From assembly GCF_037176765.1 (NCBI RefSeq), contig NC_090022.1, forward strand, positions 55,487,709-55,551,708: DNA of 64,000 nucleotides. Reading direction: 5' to 3'. The stretch comes from Anolis sagrei (lineage: Eukaryota > Chordata > Lepidosauria > Squamata > Anolidae). Below are positions 12,653 to 25,715 of the stretch, piece by piece. Position 1 is the stretch's first letter, and each line of letters begins with the position of its first letter. The position numbers and the translations under genes were made by a program. The notes under the pieces are model-generated. The model was not told the origin of the DNA. It searched no databases and saw only the letters and a program-made list of their open reading frames with translations.

Positions 12653-12825
12653 AGTAAGACCTCCATAACTCCAGGACCAGGAATCGCAGTTTCATCCACT
12701 CCATTTGACAAAACATGTTATCTTGAGGAATTTTCCAGGTCCTCCAGGCAACTTTGGTGGAAGTCATTTCAATCAGGTTTGCTACTATATATGGTTTCTT
12801 GTTTCTATGATAAGTTCAGGAACGT

Positions 12826-13525
12826 ATCATTTATTTATTTATTTGGAGGGACTCAGGATGGCTACCAACAGGCAACAATTTGATACCAAAACAATAAAAC
12901 ATAATAAAATACAGTCAAAATGCTTTAAAAATCAATATAAATATACAATGAAACAGTTCACCAGGCTAAAAATGTTATCCAAATCCATCCAAATTGCAGT
13001 CCAATAAAATCTCACCATTGCCAGTAAAAACAATCTAATCTGCAAACGCTTGCTCCCACAACCAGGATTTAAGCTTCTTCCAGAAGTTCAAGAGGGAGGG
13101 AGCAGATCTAACCTCCTTAGGGAGGGAGTTCCACAGCCAAGGGGCTACCACAGAGAAGGCCCCGTTTCTCATCCCTACCAAACGTGATTGTGATGGCAGT
13201 GGGACCGAGAGCAGGGACTCCTTGATGGTTCGTAGGGGGAGACACGTTCAGTCAGGTAAACTGGGCCTGAACTGTTTAGGGCTTTATAGGTTAAAAACAG
13301 CATTTTGAATTGTGCTCAGAAGCTAACAGGCAGCCAGTGGAGCTGGTGTAGCAAGGGAGTTGTACCTTGCTCCCATGAGCAAATTGCCTGCTGAATGTTG
13401 GACTAGCTGAAGCTTCTGGGCAGTCTTCAGAGGCAACCCCATGTAGAGTGCATTGCAGTAGTCTATTCGGGATGTAACCAGAGTGTGGACCACTGTAGCC
13501 AAGTCAGACCTCCCAAGATACTATT
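12826..13525 (-). mobile_element. L2 LINE 3' end, older copy
   Basis: Same layout as 23732-24680 (tail box, then GGGAGGGAGTTCCACAGCCA and AGCCAGTGGAGCTGGTGTAG) but with a degraded reading frame. Confidence 0.85.
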
Positions 13526-13867
13526 TAAAATCACCACAAATAAAGGGATTGTTCTGTAATCTATGATGATCAAAGGTTATATTACATACCATGCTGTACT
13601 TGTATTATGTACTACTCCTATTTTTCCTTTATTATTTTAACCTTCATAATGAACAAAAAACACTCATAAACTTGCATAAAAGATGCATCCATATGGTACT
13701 TATTCTTTCATAAGAAAATGAATGGCTGCTCTGTGGCCCATTTTAAATAACATTAGTCTCCCTCCTGAGTTGTCTTATTCCTGCGTCATTCACTGAGGCA
13801 TAGACACTGGAGGACCACTTTTTCCTCCATTGTCAACAACAGGGAACTAGTAAAAAATCTAATTAGG

Positions 13868-13868
13868 C

Positions 13869-13900
<32 letters not shown>

Positions 13901-13921
13901 GAAGAAGAAGAAGAAGAAGAA
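13868..13921. repeat. (AAT)n(AAG)n microsatellite at the R4 5' junction
   Basis: About ten AAT units then seven AAG units, directly abutting the R4-type LINE. Confidence 0.95.
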
Positions 13922-15255
13922 GACAATATCAAGCATGGGCATGAAAAAATGTGGTCAGCAAAGAATATATCCAAAGAGTCAGAAAGGTTTTGAAGAGAAA
14001 ATTAAATGGCGGAAATACGATCAAGGCTATCAACACCTGGGCCATCCCTGTCATTAGATACACTGCTGGGATTGTGAACTGGACACAAGCAAAGCTGGAT
14101 GATCTGGACAGAAAAACAAGAAAACTGATGACAATCCACTACTCATTACACCCACGTAGTGATGTCGACAGACTTTACCTTCCCAGAAAATCAGAAGGCA
14201 GAGGGCTTCTGGAGGTGAAACAAACAGTAGAAGAAGAGAAACATGCACTGGCAGATTATGTGAAAGGCAGTCAAGAACAAACATTGAGGGAAGTTAATAG
14301 TGGTAAACTGCTTCAAATGCAAAAGACAAAGAGCAAATACCGTAAAAACACAATCCAGAACAGAAGAGAAAACTGGCAAAAGAAGGCTCTCCATGGACAG
14401 TTGCTGGGAAAAATTGAAAACCAAATTGAGAAAGAAAAAACATGGATGTGTCTCACAAATGGAACTTTGAAAAAGGAGACGGAGGGCCTGATTCTGGCAG
14501 CCCAAGAACAAGCCATTAGAACCAATGCCATCAAAGCCAGAATTGAAAAGTCGATGACAGATCCCAAATGTAGACTCTGCAAGGAAACAGATGAAACAAT
14601 AGATCACATCCTCAGCTGCTGCAAGAAGATCACGCAGACAGACTACAAGCAGAGGCATAACACCGTTGCTCAGATGATTCATTGGAACTTGTGCTAAAAA
14701 TACCATCTCCCTGCGACAAAGAACTGGTGGGATCACAAGCCCGAAAAAGTTACAGAGAATGAACATGTCAAACTCCTCTGGGACTTCCGAATTCAGACAG
14801 ACAGACAGAGTTCTGGAGCACAATACTCCTGACCTCATGATTGTGTTAAAAAACAAAGTATGGATTGTTGATGTTGCAATCCCAGGTGACAGCAGGACTG
14901 AACAACTAGAAAAGCTGACATGATATGAGGATTTAAAAATTCAAACTGTAAAGACTCTGGCACAAGCCAGTCAAGGTGGTTCCAGTAGTGATTGGCACAC
15001 TGGGTGCAGTGGCTAAAGACCTTGGCCTGCACTTAAATACAATCGGCGCTGACAAAATTGACATCTGCCAGCTGCAGAAGGCCACCTTACTGGGATCTGC
15101 ACGCATTATTCGCTGATACATCATACAGTCCTAGACACTTGGGAAGTGTCCAATGCGTGATCCAATACAACAGCCAGCAGAGTGTCTGCTGTGGACTCAT
15201 CTTGTTGTGTTTCAAATACTACTAACAACAACAACAACAACAACAACAACAATAT
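13922..15255 (+). mobile_element. R4/Dong-type LINE, 3' half, embedded in microsatellites
   Basis: The main frame (13951-14697) encodes the post-RT domain VRKVLKRKLNGGNTIKAINT...TAGIVNW and a zinc-knuckle-like CRLCKETDETIDHILSCC followed by HNTVAQMIHWNLC. Further on, in another frame, PDLMIVLKNKVWIVDVAIPGD (about 14830-14895) resembles the restriction-like endonuclease core of R2/R4 LINEs. The copy therefore carries stop and frameshift damage after 14697. It starts right after an (AAT)n(AAG)n tract (13868-13921) and ends in (AAC)n (15222-15255). Dong/R4 elements are known to insert in TAA-type repeats. Clade assigned from memory of the protein pattern. Confidence 0.8.
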
Positions 15256-15259
15256 AATC

Positions 15260-15985
15260 ACTTCTAGACACCAGTGAAACAGTAGTGGACAATCTTTACT
15301 GACAGTGCATACTCGTATGAGAGTCAAAAGTAGTTACGCAGCATGCACCTCCTACCAGGATCTGGCTCTTCTGTGTCTCTTCCTCAGGAATTCTTGAAGC
15401 CAAGGGGCAAGAATTGACTGACAATAATTTTGGATATTGTCTGCTTCTGCTAGTTTCCTCTTAGAAGCTTCAAAACTAGTTTGCCAAGCAATAACAAAAA
15501 CTACAAACTCATCTTGCACCATGGCCAGATGTCAGCTCACCACCCCTGGCACCTAGTGATCATTGGTAGCATTTATTTATTTAATTTGTTTGTGGGACAT
15601 TGTATAAATGTGTACCATGAGTACAATTTTAAGTAAAGCGTTGTTACCTTTTTGTAAAATCCTAAGAATGAGATATGAAAAATAAGAGGAATGAGTCTAT
15701 TGGACCATTGCTATTGGCCGATCTTCCTCCAAGCATTCGAAGACCGAATGTCACCACATTCTTTGAACCTGTCCCTATGGGGAATATGTTCACACCTGTA
15801 TTTCTGTTCTAAATAGCTGTGTTTCCCTCCAAACTCCTTCCTCCATACTTGTTCATTCCAGGCCCACTGTCATCTTACTGTTGTGTCGATGTGTGAATGA
15901 CAGACTAATAATCTTCCCCTTCCCACGCTGCGCTTAGTAGCAGGTGTCCCAGTACCCCCACCACCGAATGCCACCTCCCTGAAAT
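15260..15985. other. Gene-free DNA between the R4 element and the candidate enhancer
   Basis: No repeat or coding frame recognised; GC rises toward 15985. Confidence 0.5.
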
Positions 15986-15989
15986 TTAT

Positions 15990-17200
15990 CAACCATCTTC
16001 CTTCAACAATGATTTATTATTGGCATAATTTGCCTTGGTACAATGAGCCAGCAAACATATTTCTGCACCCAAGTGACAGTCATTCGATGGCTCTCTGAGC
16101 TTCTGTTTTATTTAGTCTTGAACCTCATATGATTTGGTTACATTTCCAAGCTCCCCCCTGCTTCCATCCTCCCCACCCAACCTTTTCTCATTTTGTTTTG
16201 TTTTGTATGAGTGTGTGTTTCGCATAACCCTGGGCCAGCTGACAGCGCTTGTAAAAACCAGAAGTCGATCTTGCTGTGGCTTTTCACCATTAATCAAGCT
16301 GCCTGGAATTGGAAAGTAACACTGACAGGCTTTTATCTTGGAGAGAAGGAGGATGGCAGATGTATTTTATGGTGGATGAGCCTTCACAGCTTCTATTAGG
16401 CTAGGACTTCAGTGGTACAAGGTGGTGGTTTGAGTGGGGTAGGGTGGGGTGGGGGGAGGTTTGGGAAGGGGGAAGCGTGGTGGGGGAACCAGACGAGAGA
16501 AGCTGGGAGAGAAGAGGCCCATAGATAAATAGATCCGTCAGTCAGGCAATGTGAAGGTCTCTAGGCGGCCAGCCATTGTAGGTGACAGAAAAGGCAATCA
16601 AAGACAAAACAAATCAAAAGGTACATCTTATCAGCAGCAGGCCAGCTGGACTTCCACAGCACTCGCAGGCCCTGCGGAGGGCAGAAGAAATTAATCCTGC
16701 TGTCGAGGCCAGAGAAATTGTCGCAGCTGAAGGTCCAAGTTCAGGCGAGCAGAGGTGGCCAACATTAAAGGAGAAAGAGAAGTGGGGGGTGATGGGGGGA
16801 CAAAAAGAGAGAGAAAGCGAGCAGTCCTGTCCCACCACTTTCTCCCTCCTTCTTTCCCCCTAGCCGCCTCGGTCTCCTGACAAGCGCATTCATCGTGAGA
16901 TGATAGCTGGGCACCTATGATTGGTACCTTTAATAATATAGCCCTCGCTCAGCTGTCACCCTGAAAGAACAATTTTTCCTCCCGCTCTCCTCGATGCAAA
17001 GATACATTCATAATGAGAAGTGTGACACAAAGTGGGAGCGCAGGGAGCCAAGGAAAGTTTGGAAGAGCATTAATCAAAAAGTGAAGCCGGAGGTGATGGC
17101 GGCTATGGGGAGCGACAGCACCATCAATATATGGCGCTGAAGGGTGTGTGGATGCATGCGCATGGACCTCTGGGCTTAGGCTTCCTGTTATGTTCACGCC
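15990..17200. promoter_or_regulatory. Candidate conserved non-coding / enhancer region
   Basis: About 1.2 kb, free of recognisable repeats, with balanced base composition unlike the AT-rich surroundings. It is dense in sites such as TGACAG, TTAATCAAG, CAGCTG, CTTATCAGCAG and GATTAATC-like boxes (for example 16235-16345 and 16600-17110). No sustained credible ORF. The position beside a gene pair lying in the GATA2 neighbourhood in other vertebrates would suit a long-range enhancer, but conservation is inferred from appearance only. Confidence 0.4.
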
Positions 17201-17204
17201 ACCT

Positions 17205-20200
17205 CAGAGTGATGATGCTCTCATGGTGAGGAAGAAGTGACTATCTCTTCTCGTCTTCCAACCCACAAAAAAAGGCATCAACTTTGGAAACTTTATTTTT
17301 CTTTTGTGCTGAGAAGCAATTACTAATAGTGATCTGAGAAATACTTGGTAGGCTTAGGTTCTGCTCAAACTGCAGTGTGAAATCAGAGGTGCTCAGTCTA
17401 TGGAATTGACTTGGGAACATACCCTAACCACTGTCATCCTTTCCCAGTATGCATTTTCCTGTTTCACGGGAACAAAGTGTGTCCTCTGAAAAAGGTGCCT
17501 TATCTTTGATGGATTCTTCATTCTCTCTTGATTTTGCCTTTGGAATGGCACTTACAAGAGCTTTAAATTCAAAGCAATCCTTTGTAGCTTCGATTCCAGG
17601 CCAATGACTCCATGCAGAGCAGTTTCCTAGTACTTCTTCACTTACTTGGGAAGTATGAAGGGCATGGATTTATACCTGATATCACTGTAGGAATGCACTC
17701 TTGATGTAGCTCTTTTTCCTCTTGTGAGTGTGTAGCACAATTCAGTCAGCATTACTCATGTTGGAGTCAATACAATCTCACTATGCTCTAGAACACTTGC
17801 TCTAGAACAGGCTTAGTTTCTCTTTTGGTAAGGACCAAGAGTAATAACGTCACTTTCTATTGTAGCTTATTAAGACATTGCTAGAGCTCTTAACCAAGGG
17901 GATATACTGTTCCTCTGTCACATCATCCTGTTTCAGCATCTGACATGCCTGGGTTTTCATTAATATATTTTGAATCTTCAGTTATTGTCACTGTAGCTGT
18001 TAAGTACTAAGATTTTGTGGAGACATTTATATACTACCTGTGATATAAAAAGCAAATACTTTCATGCCTGGCATTTTCCCCTTTCTAGATAACAACTGAA
18101 ATATTCTGAAGTTGGATCTACCAATACTTGTGTAACACCCTTTGTACCCAAATGGATTTTGTAGCACCTCAGGGACTGAGAGAATGAAGTTGGTAACATA
18201 AGCTTTTGTATTCCAGCACTGTGGGAACACCATGACCTATGGCCATTTTAATAGTGAAAGCACTTGTTCTAGGCTTTAATTCTTCCTTTTGTACCTTTGC
18301 ACAGAGTACAGAGGTACCCTTAAGGTATCCATCCTAACGAATTACCTATGCCTTATTCTCCAAAGAAATGCCTTTTAAGTGTTGTTTCTGCATTCCTATC
18401 TGTTATTTAAAGTTTCTGTAAATCTTAATTTACAATGCAAACTAGCAATCACATAAGCATGCAGAAAGGTTAGGTGACTGTGGTAATATGTTGAACTACA
18501 GTCTTAAAGTGGCATTCCACTTAGTAGGTGCTACAGCTGCTAAATGAAGATATATATTATAGGAAGTGCAGATCTACATTTAGCCGAAAGCACCTCTGCC
18601 AGCCCCCCTGGGAGTGATGATAGTACCTACAACAGAGATGCCTCTTGCTTGAAATAGTCCAACAGGTGGTAGATGTGTAAATAGATCATGTAGTTGTTTT
18701 TTTTTTTTAAGGGGGCAACTTTTAGGAAAACACAATAGATTGTTCTCAAGTCCTACATTCACCAGGGGGAAATGGTTGGACATTTTTGTCTGATGTGAAA
18801 TGTCCACATTCAGATCAAGGTTGTGGACATGGAATTGAGTTGAGCAGTGGCACTGGACATGCAAATTCACATTCAGAAGTGATTTCAGTTGACAATGTTA
18901 TCATATAGTACAAGGGTTGTGTAGCACAATCAATATTGGACTCTGCATATGGAGATTTATGCTACACAATCTCAGTGTAGGATTGATGCTGTTCCTCCTT
19001 TCAAAAGTAAAACAACATCAATAAAACATTTCAAATAATTTTACACATGGTGCATTATATATGTGATTTACATTTGCAAAATCCAGCTAGGTTTTAGATC
19101 AGTACTGTAGTCTAAGAACAAACAAAGAAAAACTCCAAAATGATTAAATATTTTTTTCCAGATATTTCTTAAGAAAGTACAGGCATGCCGCCATTAATGA
19201 AACTGATGTGTTCCTGGGTATGTATGTATGTATGTATTTACCATATTTGTATACTGCCTTTCTCAGCCTGGAGGCAACTCAAGGTGGTTCACAGCCGACA
19301 ACAATTACATGCCACAACAATTAAAAGACAATTAAACAGTCATAAATACTATTAAAACATTTAGCATATAGTATAAAAACAGCACAAAGCCAAAAAAACA
19401 TTATCACAAATGTCTCCTTACCAAAGTATGACTTCTTAATAGAAAAGTTGGTACCAGAGCAATGACATGGAAAGGATGGGTTTCTACACCATAAAAAAGA
19501 GAAGTTCAATATGTTTTTTTCTAAACTAATAATAATCAGATGTGAAATGAAACAAATAAGCATTACAAATAAAACCATTTTGAACCTTATAAAGACCACC
19601 TGAAGTTTATTCCAAAATCCATCCAGGGTTGTTGTTTTTTTCTTTTCTTTTACCAGCCTCCACTTTGCTTATGATTTTTACTTTGGTGATCAAACTTACA
19701 GATCTGTTTTTTTAAAGATGAGGCTGATTGATCTGCTCTCTACTTTTTTCTGTTTTGCATGCGCAGTACAAGTTTATGGGAACATTGACATTTACTTTGC
19801 CTGCTGTAGGCAGGCACACACAGCTACCATTGCCTGGGTCAAAACATAATTCTATTCCAGGTCAGACTCTGTCTCTTGTATTATTTACTGCAGGCATGCT
19901 TCTGTAAACGAGCCTGAAAGTCTGAGATCTTCCCTATCTTTCCAATAGTGATGCTACTAAGAAAAAATTCTAGCAAGACAGAGGGCTCAAGGAAAAAGAG
20001 AGAGGGAGGTATTATGCTTTGTAAAAAAAAAAAAAAAGAGAGCACTTTTTTGGTTCGTAGCTCTGTTAACTGAAGCATACTTGTATCTATTTTTCCTCCT
20101 CCTCCTTATAATTTTCCTCCTCCAATTCCTTTTAATAATACTCCTATGCTTAGTTACATAGGAGCATAAGAACTTAATGTTTCAATTTCAGCTTCCATTT

Positions 20201-21290
20201 TAGTTTACAGCAAGTCTCCAGCGGCTATCTGTGAAAATGCATGCATTGGAAGTTGTGTTATCAATATCTTGGCCTCAGAATTTGGCTTTTTCAGTACTTG
20301 AGTACTGAAAGAACCAAGCTCTTGACATCCCATAGATACCTTCTCCCTATAGTGATGGAGAAGCTCTACCAAACTTCCACCACACCACCTGTTTCATGGT
20401 GCTCTCTCATAACCATTTAGTGACCAATGGAGAGCAGGGAACAGTAGAGCATTCGCTGGGGCTTCCTATGATCTGCAAGATCCCTGGAGGATGATGTCAT
20501 TGGGTGGATCAGTTATAGGCAAACAGCTGGATGCTTCTCCAGTATCCCATTTTCACTGGCCACAATAGGGTGGGGGGCATGCAGGAGCACCTGAATCCTT
20601 AAAGGCAGAGTCCCTTTGGAATAGAATCTTTGGAATGAGGGTTAGAGGGAAAGTGGGTTAGTCACAGGTCCACCCCCTTCTGAGTTTTTTCTCAAGAAAC
20701 TTTCCTGGCTGCCTGCATACTTTCTGCTATTTTAGTGAAATAGCTGGGAAGGGAGGGGAAAACCTTCCCCTTTCACCTCATGAGTGTTTTTCATTCTCTC
20801 TGGGATGGATATAGGCCAATTGGGTTGCTTTGAACTTGTGGCCATTTCTAGGATGCCCTCTCCCCAGCATTGATAATGGTCAGGTCAAAGGCAGGTGTGG
20901 AAGCATCTGGGACATCTGCTTTTCTCAGGCCTTTTGTGTAAGTGGAGTCCTCCCAGCTTCCCTTTCTTCTCTTTCCCCACCAGGGCTTCTTGTGGGCACT
21001 GGGTGTGTGACTGGCCCCCTTTCCCCAAAGAAGGAAGTGTGCAGATTGCAATAAAGAAGTTTGGGTTTGGAGTATTTTGGATTTATGCATAAGGCAGACT
21101 CCTTTATGAAGTTTTCACAGCAAGGGTGCTGAATATGAAATAGGATTGACAGTACCAAGCACCTCAACTTCTACAGGTGACAGAGAAATTAAGAGTAGCA
21201 CATCTCTAAAGCAATTTGAACACATTACTGGGCAATTGTCAGTCTCAGTCCAATTAGTTCAGTAAAGGACTTTGCCAAGAAAAGATGGCA
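17205..21290. other. Gene-free AT-rich DNA
   Basis: Only an L2 tail (19215-19325) and a possible degraded interspersed repeat near 18160-18235 (GTAGCACCTCAGGGACTGAG). Otherwise nothing recognised. Confidence 0.55.
19215..19325 (-). repeat. L2 3' tail
   Basis: (GTAT)n then CTGCCTTTCTCAGCCTGGAG and CAACTCAAGGTGGTTCACAG, the complement of the L2 tail box. Confidence 0.65.
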
Positions 21291-21294
21291 GCTA

Positions 21295-21985
21295 TGGTGT
21301 TTTTATTGGGTTGCTGTGTTATTTCCGGGCTATATGACCATGTTCCAGAAACATTCTGTACTGACATTTCGCCTGCATCTATGGCATGCATCCCCAGAGG
21401 TTGTGAGGTCTTTTGGAAACTAGGAAATGGAGTTTATATACCTGTGGAATGTCCAGGGTGGGAGAAACAACTCTTGTCTGCTTGAGGCAGGTGTGAATGT
21501 TGTAACTGGCCACCTTGACTAGCATTTAATGGCCTTGCAATTTCAAGGTCTGGCTGCTTACTGCCTGGGGGAATCCTTTGTTGGGAGGTAATTAGCTGTC
21601 CCTGATTGTTTCCTGTCTGGAATTCCCCCGTTTTTGAGTGTTGTTCTTTATTTACTGTTTTAGTTTTTTAGTTTTTTAATACTGGTAGCTAGATGTTGTT
21701 CATTTTCATGGTTTTCTCCTTTCTGTTGAAATTGTCCACATGCTTGTAGATTTCAATGTCTTCTCTGTGTAGTCTGACATGGTGGTTGTTAGAGTAGTCT
21801 AGCATTTCTGTGTTCTCAAATAATATGCTGTGTCCAGGTTGGTTCATCAGGTGCTCTGCTATGGCTGACTTCTCTGGTTGAAGTAGTCTGCAGTGCCTTT
21901 CATGTTCCTTGATTCGTGTTTGGGCAATGCTGCATTTGGTGGTCCCTATGTAGACTTGTTCACAGCTGCGTGGCATATGGTAGTT
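21295..21985 (-). mobile_element. Penelope-like element: GIY-YIG endonuclease end and 3' region
   Basis: The minus-strand frame 21689-21976 encodes CEQVYIGTTKCSIAQTRIKEHERHC...EKSAIAEHLM, the GIY-YIG-type endonuclease of Penelope-like elements, followed by HHVRLHREDIEIYKH. The adjoining 21295-21620 is the Penelope terminal region (CATTTCGCCTGCATCTATGG type). Reverse transcriptase is absent: a truncated copy with an open endonuclease remnant. Confidence 0.82.
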
Positions 21986-22570
21986 TTCACTGTTTTAAAA
22001 TCACAGAAATTGCCACTACTGAGGGGACAAGGTTTTGTCAGTTTCAGTAATCACATACTTATTCAGCAAGAGAAAGCAGTGACCCAAACAGAACATTCTA
22101 TTTCCTTGTAGTTTCTTTCTCCATCTATTTTCCTTTTTAGATTTTAAGTTTGGTTAGAGTTGGAGATTATTCCAAAAACCATAATATGCACTCTTAGGCC
22201 TTCCAAACCTCTTTTCCAAATAGAAACCTATGTTTCCTTTTGGTGTGATTTGCCTCAAAAACTAGAATCTTGAGTGAGCTTTGTCAGGGCACAATATTCA
22301 TCTATCTCAGCTATCAGAAGTAAATAATTTGATCATGTATTTTAGTAAGCCTCTTTCTGCCTTGCCTCTCTCCTTCTGTACACCCAATTCTCAAGCATCG
22401 CAACACTGGCTGCCATTTCAGCCAATGCCATGGAATCTAGTTTCCATTCTTGAATTGTTCCTCACTAGGTTGAGAGTTGTTATCTACTTTATATCTAACA
22501 TACGCTAAGGTCATATTTAGGCAGGTCTGTTAAGAACTAAAAGGGCAGGTCACACACTGAATAAAGTAAA

Positions 22571-22850
22571 ACAATACTTATCCCTTATCTGGGGTTCTGA
22601 AATCAGCAATACTACTGTCCACATTGAGATAGTGATAGTGATGATTCAATGTGCACAAACTTTGTTCCATGCACAGAAATATTACAAATATTGTGTATAA
22701 AATCACCTTCAGACTATCCATGATTAGACTTGGGTTCCATCTGAAAGAAATCTTGGAGTATGTAGATGCAAATATAAGTATTCCAAAATCTGAAAAGATC
22801 CAAAACAGGTGTGTCCCAAGTATTTTGGATAAGGGATACCAAACCTATAT
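22571..22850. mobile_element. Tigger/pogo-like MITE, same family, diverged
   Basis: TTATCCCTTATCTGGGGTTC near the left end and TTTTGGATAAGGGATACCAA near the right end are inverted copies of the family terminus. Confidence 0.6.
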
Positions 22851-23261
22851 TACCTTAATGCAACAGTATGACTTAGGACATCATCCCACAAGCAGAAGGA
22901 AAGTTGGGGGTGGGGGAGTGTCTTCCTCTTTCTTTTGTGATGACCATCCATTCCACATCTTTTCAACATCTATGTCTGTCTTTCCCCCACTTTTCTTCAT
23001 TTGGAGTCGAGCAACACCCGACTCCCGAAAACAGGTTTTGGGCTCAGTTTCCATGCATTGCAGAAACTGAGCCCCATGTAATCCCACCGGAAGTGCTCTT
23101 ACATCATGTGATGGCCTCTGTGGGGCTCCATTTCCAAAGCACATGGAAATGAAGTCCTAAATCCATGAGATGAAGTCCTTAGATTAATTCAATGCAAACA
23201 CCCAGTTTGTCAAAATCTAAAAATTAAACTTCATTATGTCAGTATAATAGTGTGTAGAGGC

Positions 23262-23469
23262 TACTGGTTGATGGTTATTGTTGTTCTTATGTTTTTATGA
23301 TGTCTGTTGTTCGGTTTTATTGTTTTAATGATTGAAATGCAATGTATTTTAATTGTGCTATATTTTATTCTGTTTTTGTTGGCCTTGGTCCCTATGTAAG
23401 CAGCCCCGAGTCTCTTGGGGGAGATGTTGGTGGGATATAAGAATAAAGTTGTTGTTGTTATTATTATTA
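23262..23469 (+). repeat. L2 3' end
   Basis: T-rich L2 3' UTR, then GCAGCCCCGAGTCTCTTGGG and GGGATATAAGAATAAAG with (TTG)n(TTA)n. Only 260 bp from the inverted young L2 at 23732. Confidence 0.7.
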
Positions 23470-23731
23470 ATTTCTGCTTGCATTTGGGGAAAATACAGAG
23501 TTGTATTGATCACCTTTTTTTGCTTCAGTGCCACAGGCCACATTCCATGCTCTTTCAAAATGTCCACGAATACTTGTGTTGGATTTTCAGGTGGTGTAAT
23601 GCGCAAAAGCCCGATTCCATCAGCAAAACTTTACTTGTAGCAGATGGGATCTAGGTCCAGGCCTCAGTATTGCCTTAAAGATGACAAATAGCTGCTACCA
23701 AATGATGTGCCTATTTTCTGTATATTTTTCT

Positions 23732-24680
23732 GATAATTTATTTATTTATTTATTATTTGCATTTGTTGACCGCCACTCTCAGCCCGAAGGCGACTCGTGG
23801 CGGTGTACAAAACACAGAACACAGAGACAACAATTACAGCAAATCAGAGTCAAACACACATCTTACTAACAACAACTAATTAAACTAAAAATCCGCTTCG
23901 TCTTGTTTGGGTCGTAATCCGTCTCGTCGTCTTAGTACATTCCGGTGGTCATTCCAAAACACAGCACTTAATTAAAGGCCTTTTCACAGAGCCAAGTTTT
24001 CAGGCCCTTACGAAAGGCCAAGAGGGAGGGCGCCTGTCTAATTTCCGCAGGGAGGGAGTTCCACAGCCGGGGGGCCACCACCGAGAAGGCCCGCTCTCTA
24101 GTCCCCGCCAGGCGTGCCTGTGAGGCAGGCGGGATCGAGAGAAGGGCCTCCCCGGATGATCTCAAGGTCCTCGTGGGCTGATAGGCCGAGATGCGGTACT
24201 CAAGGTATTTTGGGCCGGAACCGTTTAGGGCTTTGTAGGTTAGCACCAGCACCTTGAATTGGGCCCGGTAGCTGATCGGCAGCCAGTGGAGCTGGGACAG
24301 CAAGGGCGTTGTGCGCTCCCTGCGTCCCGCTCCGGTTAACAACATGGCTGCCGCGCGCTGGACTAGCTGGAGCTTCCGGGCCGTCTTCAAGGGCAGCCCC
24401 ACGTAGAGAGCGTTGCAGTAGTCGAGGCGGGATGTGACCAAAGCATGTACCACCGTGGCCAAGTCAGACTTCCCAAGGTACGGGCGCAGCTGGCGCACGA
24501 GCCGAAGCTGTGCAAATGCTCCCCTGGTCACCGCCGAAACCTGGGGATCCAGGCTCAGCGATGAGTCCAGGGTCACACCCAAGCTGCGAACCTGCGCCTT
24601 CAAGGGGAGTGCGACCCCGTCCAGCACAGGCTGTAACCCTATACCCTGTTCGGCCTTACGACTGACCAGGATAAAACAAG
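23732..24680 (-). mobile_element. L2 LINE 3' end with an open 219-codon RT C-terminal frame
   Basis: Frame 23968-24627 (minus) encodes the L2 ORF2 end: RSLGVTLDSSLSLDPQV, VHALVTSRLDYCNALYVGLP, LLSQLHWLPISYRAQFKVL, FSVVAPRLWNSLPAEIRQAP. The 3' UTR ends in CACCGCCACGAGTCGCCTTC followed by (AAAT)n. 5'-truncated before the catalytic YxDD-type palm. The open frame and high GC mark it as the youngest L2 here. Confidence 0.92.
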
Positions 24681-24959
24681 GTTGTATCAGATTTGAGCAG
24701 CAAAGTTGCGTTTAGATCTATTCGCTATTTCATTCATCAGTAATATGCAGGAAAAGATTCTAAGATAATCACAGCTTTTATGTTGTGTTCCCCATGCAGG
24801 GAAGAAGGGAAGGGTGGGCACACATTTGGTGCATGCTTAACCTTTGAAAGAATGAGCTTGACCTGAAGTGCCTAGAAGAGCTTTTACATTAACAGAAGCA
24901 TAAAGCACAAGGAGAATGCCATTTCAGCAATTCATATGGATATGGATGGACTCATCCTT

Positions 24960-25715
24960 CCAGCACATGCAGTATAATTTGCATACAGCCCATGTACACA
25001 GGATTTATAACGTACTCACTTGCTTAGGGCAGGATCCCAAGACCGACAACTTGAAGGGAAAATCACAAGGGCCGAGCGTATAATATTCAGCTGGTTACTA
25101 TAGCACCCACCCACTTCAGGTTTAATATTAGAACTATTTTTCACACTGAAACTGAAATAGTACAAAATATGGGCCTGCTGTAATTGTTGTTAGATTATGT
25201 GTCACCCTGATAAGATGTAACAAATATTTTCCTACCCAGCAAGGCCCGTTTCTCGGTGGTTAATGGATGGAGAAACTTCTGATAGTCTGCAGGCGATCGG
25301 TCGTAAAAACTTCGCAGGGAAGATTAATGCAATAAGCGCAGCACTTGTGGGAAATGAGCAGAGCTGAATTAAAATAATGCAGCAATTTTTTTCACATTTA
25401 ATTACAAACCATAACCAAGATGGGATTTTTCCTCACTTTCTTGATCACCGTGCCCTCCCTATATAAGTACCTTCTTATTTTGACTATTGATTTTAAATGA
25501 AAGTTACAGTGTGGTGCTGTTATTTTTTCAATTGCACATTTTATCAGGTATATGACAATCATTTTCCTGGACAATGCTTTGACACCAGTAATTTCAATGG
25601 CCATCTCTTAATAGACCAGATAAACATTCAGGTATCATTTAGCATTCAAGGATTGTTAACCCTTTGTATCATCGGTTTGCATTTTTCCTGGCCATTTTCT
25701 AGCTATTAATATTCA
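24960..25715. promoter_or_regulatory. Candidate conserved non-coding region
   Basis: About 750 bp, repeat-free between an L2 copy and an L2 tail, containing TGATAAGATG (GATA type), several TTAAT/TAATTA boxes, CAGATAAACA and GCGATCGGTCG. No coding frame. Reads like vertebrate CNE sequence; not verified. Confidence 0.38.

Noticed and set aside
18160-18235. Interspersed repeat fragment with GTAGCACCTCAGGGACTGAG
   Set aside because: It resembles a common amniote repeat, but it is too short and diverged to annotate as its own element.
23025-23075. Inverted repeat GGGCTCAGTTT / AAACTGAGCCC as a regulatory hairpin
   Set aside because: Only 11 paired bases, common by chance or in a MITE remnant.
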